Assembly (NCBI GenBank): GCA_011391115.1
Contig: JAABRC010000050.1
Span: 1 to 9,181 of the forward strand
DNA: 9,181 nt
Origin: Candidatus Egaibacter danicus
GTDB lineage: Bacteria; Pseudomonadota; Gammaproteobacteria; Burkholderiales; Burkholderiaceae
Direction of reading: 5' to 3'
Shown: positions 7,249 through 9,181 of the stretch, in pieces
Position numbering within the stretch: the first letter of the stretch is position 1
Layout of the letters: every line of letters begins with the position of its first letter
Position numbers and translations under genes: made by a program
Notes under the pieces: generated by a model
What the model saw: only the letters and a program-made list of their open reading frames with translations
Database searches by the model: none
What the model was told of the DNA's origin: nothing

Positions 7249-7293
7249 TGAATCCCGGTATTGGGGGAAACGCTAGGGTCATAAATCCCGGTT
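7249..7293. repeat. Direct repeat of AATCCCGGT upstream of the xyl operon
   Basis: AATCCCGGT occurs at 7251-7259 and again at 7284-7292 on the plus strand, in slightly longer contexts T-R-AATCCCGGT-W. The copies start 33 bases apart, close to three helical turns, and the second lies in the last codons of cca. It could be a paired regulator site or chance. Confidence 0.3.
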
Positions 7294-8460
7294 CACGGCC
7301 GCTACCCGCTCAGCATGGATCATCTGACCTATTTCTGGCCCCGCAGCCCCGGCGGCGATTGCGTGAGAAGCTACTAAATCAGTAGCAACTGTCTGCACGG
7401 AAGTCAGGGCAGACAGGAGGCGTTCCCGCTGCGGATAGGGTTTATCGGGAGGAGGTTGGCCTACCTGATGGATGCATTCAGATGCCAGCAGGATGTCTTT
7501 GAGGCGTTCCGGCTTGCGGATGGCGTCACAACGCTCCAGCAGGTTGACCAGGGCCATTGCATCGAATTCGGTGCACCGCGCAATGGCGGTACGTTCCCGG
7601 GCGACCACCTCTGCCAGTTCACGGCACTCGGTGGGCACCCGCAGGCGCTCTGACAGGTTCTTGATCCATGCGATGTTGCCGCCAGACAAGTCCGGCGACT
7701 CAAGACAGGCGCACAGGCAGGCGAAGGACACTGTCAAATGCGCCTGCCGGCTGGCAGCCAGGTCCAGCACGGCCGTTTGAAAGGGGGCGACCAAAGTCAA
7801 CGCTTCGGGAAACAGTCGGGGAAGGACGTCGCACTGGTTCAGCACATCGAACATGCGCGAGGGCAGTTCCTCCAGCAGACCCCTGGACAGTTCCTGCCAG
7901 ACACGCTCGCTCACCAGATGATCCGCCTCGCCATGCTGCACCATCTCGCGCATCAATCGCAGTGTTTCGGGCGCGACCGAAAAGTCGGTGAAGCGGGCGG
8001 CCAGCCGGGCCACGCGCAGGATGCGAACAGGGTCCTCGTGAAATGCCAGCGTCGTGTGGCGCAGCACCTTGTGGGTAATGTCCTTCAAACCGTTAAACGG
8101 GTCTATAAACGTGGCTTTTTCTGTATCAAAAGTGCCATCAGACCTTATGTTGTCTGCGTGAACAGCTATTGAATTAATAGTAAGATCACGTCGCGCCAGA
8201 TCCTGCTCCAGCGTCACATCGGGCGCCGAATGAATGGCAAAGCCGCGATATCCCGGCGCCGTTTTGCGCTCGGTTCGAGCCAGCGCATATTCCTCTCTGG
8301 TCACCGGATGCAGAAAAACCGGGAAGTCCCGGCCCACCGGAAGATACCCCAGCGCCACCAGTTCCTCTGGCGTGGAGCCCACGACCACCCAGTCGCGGTC
8401 CTTCACAGGCAAGCCCAGCAAGGCATCCCGCACCGCGCCACCCACCATGTAGATTTGCAT
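7279..8460 (-). CDS. cca: CCA tRNA nucleotidyltransferase (HD motif lost)
   Basis: Adds or repairs the 3' CCA end of tRNAs using CTP and ATP, without a nucleic acid template, in the cytoplasm. The protein has 393 residues (E. coli Cca has 412). Class II polymerase motifs are intact: VGGAVRD (6-12), metal ligands D21 and D23 in DRDW, RRDLTINS (90-97), HEDPVRILRVARLAARF (141-157) and SERVWQELSRGL (184-195). The C-terminal part aligns with the HD phosphohydrolase region of E. coli Cca, but the His-Asp pair is A251-C252 and the surrounding histidines are missing, so phosphatase and phosphodiesterase activities are not expected. Residues 99-119 carry about 12 extra residues relative to E. coli, encoded by AT-rich DNA with three ATA codons. 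The ATG at 8460 gives the canonical MxIYxVGGAVRD start but has no clear Shine-Dalgarno. It is 31 bases after the GST gene, probably co-transcribed. Confidence 0.93.
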   Translation of the reverse strand: MQIYMVGGAVRDALLGLPVKDRDWVVVGSTPEELVALGYLPVGRDFPVFLHPVTREEYALARTERKTAPGYRGFAIHSAPDVTLEQDLARRDLTINSIAVHADNIRSDGTFDTEKATFIDPFNGLKDITHKVLRHTTLAFHEDPVRILRVARLAARFTDFSVAPETLRLMREMVQHGEADHLVSERVWQELSRGLLEELPSRMFDVLNQCDVLPRLFPEALTLVAPFQTAVLDLAASRQAHLTVSFACLCACLESPDLSGGNIAWIKNLSERLRVPTECRELAEVVARERTAIARCTEFDAMALVNLLERCDAIRKPERLKDILLASECIHQVGQPPPDKPYPQRERLLSALTSVQTVATDLVASHAIAAGAAGPEIGQMIHAERVAAVNRDL

Positions 8461-8491
8461 GGGGGCAGTTTACCGGGGCCACCCCCAAGCC

Positions 8492-9175
8492 TTATCGCTT
8501 CAGGCGGTAAGGCTCTTCAAAATCCAGAAAGTCTTTTTCCGCCAGCGCATCGTCGATCCAGGCCTTCACGCCCGGCAACGCGCGCACCCGCTCCACATAC
8601 GCTCCAATCGCAGCAGGAACCGGCAAGGCGTAGGTTTTCAGCCGCATGCACACCGGCGCAAAGTAGGCGTCGGCAATCGAGAACGCACCGAACAGCATCG
8701 GGCCCTTGTGGGCGGCCAGCAGTTCGCTCCACATCGTCACCAGTCGCAACACATCGGCACGCACGGCAGGTTTGTCGCGCCAGGCCAGCGCACCGATATC
8801 CTGCAGTGAGGCTTCAATGTTCATCGGGCAGGCCCCGCGCAGCGCGGTGAACCCGGCGTGCATTTCGGCGCAGACGCTGCGCGCCCTGGCGCGGGCGGCC
8901 TTGTCACGTGGCCAGAGCTGCTTGTCCGGGTATTGTTCGGCCACATATTCAGCAATAGCCAGCGTGTCCCACACCGCCAGGTCACCTTCCACCAGAACGG
9001 GCACTTTGCCAGTGGGGGTCTGATCTTTCAGGGTGTTCTTGAAGGCTGAACCCGTATCAAACGAGTCAAAGCGCACCATGACTTCTTCAAAGGGAATGCC
9101 CGCCTGCTTGAGCAGCACCCAGGGCCGCATGGACCACGATGAATAGTTTTTGTTGCCAATGTAGAGTTTGAGCAT
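8492..9175 (-). CDS. Glutathione S-transferase family protein
   Basis: Cytosolic GST-fold protein of 227 residues. The reaction and substrate are unknown, and many bacterial members act in detoxification or stress response. The N-terminal thioredoxin-like domain (about 1-82) contains NYSSWSMRPW (10-19), where a serine near residues 12-15 is the likely glutathione-activating residue. It also has the cis-proline loop TGKVPVL (P59) and the gamma-glutamyl-binding pair D70-T71 in VWDTLAIAEYV. The helical C-terminal domain (about 92-215) holds the N-capping motif FSIADAY (165-171) typical of the fold. It appears full length. Only six bases lie upstream of the ATG in the window, so its ribosome binding site and promoter cannot be judged. 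It precedes cca by 31 bases, and the pairing gives no clear hint of function. Confidence 0.9.
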   Translation of the reverse strand: MLKLYIGNKNYSSWSMRPWVLLKQAGIPFEEVMVRFDSFDTGSAFKNTLKDQTPTGKVPVLVEGDLAVWDTLAIAEYVAEQYPDKQLWPRDKAARARARSVCAEMHAGFTALRGACPMNIEASLQDIGALAWRDKPAVRADVLRLVTMWSELLAAHKGPMLFGAFSIADAYFAPVCMRLKTYALPVPAAIGAYVERVRALPGVKAWIDDALAEKDFLDFEEPYRLKR

Positions 9176-9181
9176 GCGTGT

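Noticed and set aside
7123..7278. A sigma70 promoter for the xyl operon
   Set aside because: I tried several -35/-10 pairings around TTGGTT, GATACT and CTAAAT, and none gave acceptable hexamers with 16-18 base spacing. A promoter is expected here but I cannot place it.
8461..8491. Terminator or regulatory hairpin between the GST gene and cca
   Set aside because: A short GGGG/CCCC pairing exists in the 31-base gap, but it is too small and has no T run. It may only mask the weak cca ribosome binding region.
8230..8850. A 206-codon plus-strand open frame over cca and the GST gene
   Set aside because: It spans two real minus-strand genes, and its translation is low-complexity Arg, Pro and Ser with no recognisable domain.

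Overview
The window looks like chromosomal DNA of a high-GC betaproteobacterium, most likely in or near the Comamonadaceae (Rhodoferax/Polaromonas/Acidovorax-like). This placement is an inference from protein style and gene order, not from a database search. Every gene I can support lies on the minus strand, so the biological reading direction is from high to low coordinates. I found no mobile element, tRNA, rRNA or CRISPR array.

Layout in the direction of transcription: a glutathione S-transferase family gene (9175-8492), then cca (8460-7279), a tRNA nucleotidyltransferase whose C-terminal HD motif is lost. A 156-base intergenic region (7123-7278) follows. It holds an imperfect inverted repeat resembling a ROK-type operator, a 9-base direct repeat, an orphan consensus Shine-Dalgarno sequence and a small hairpin. 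Then comes a tightly packed D-xylose operon: xylF (periplasmic binding protein), a GC-rich intercistronic hairpin, xylH (permease), xylG (ATPase with one ABC domain instead of the usual two), xylR (ROK-family regulator), xylB (xylulokinase) and xylA (xylose isomerase, cut by the window edge about seven or eight codons before its expected end).

How the genes work together: XylF captures D-xylose in the periplasm. XylH and XylG import it with ATP hydrolysis. XylA isomerises it to D-xylulose and XylB phosphorylates this to xylulose 5-phosphate for the pentose phosphate pathway. XylR is probably the local xylose-responsive repressor, encoded inside the operon it would control. Spacing is tight downstream of xylH: a GTGA overlap (xylH/xylG), a 5-base gap (xylG/xylR), a 17-base overlap (xylR/xylB) and a 29-base gap (xylB/xylA). 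This suggests one transcript with translational coupling.

This is mainly a recognisable catabolic operon, not an unknown system. The points worth a second look are the half-size XylG, the ROK regulator that appears to lack about 30 residues of its sugar-binding domain and carries a C-terminal tail, the stable hairpin between xylF and xylH, the candidate operator, and the cca gene with its eroded HD site and AT-rich insert.
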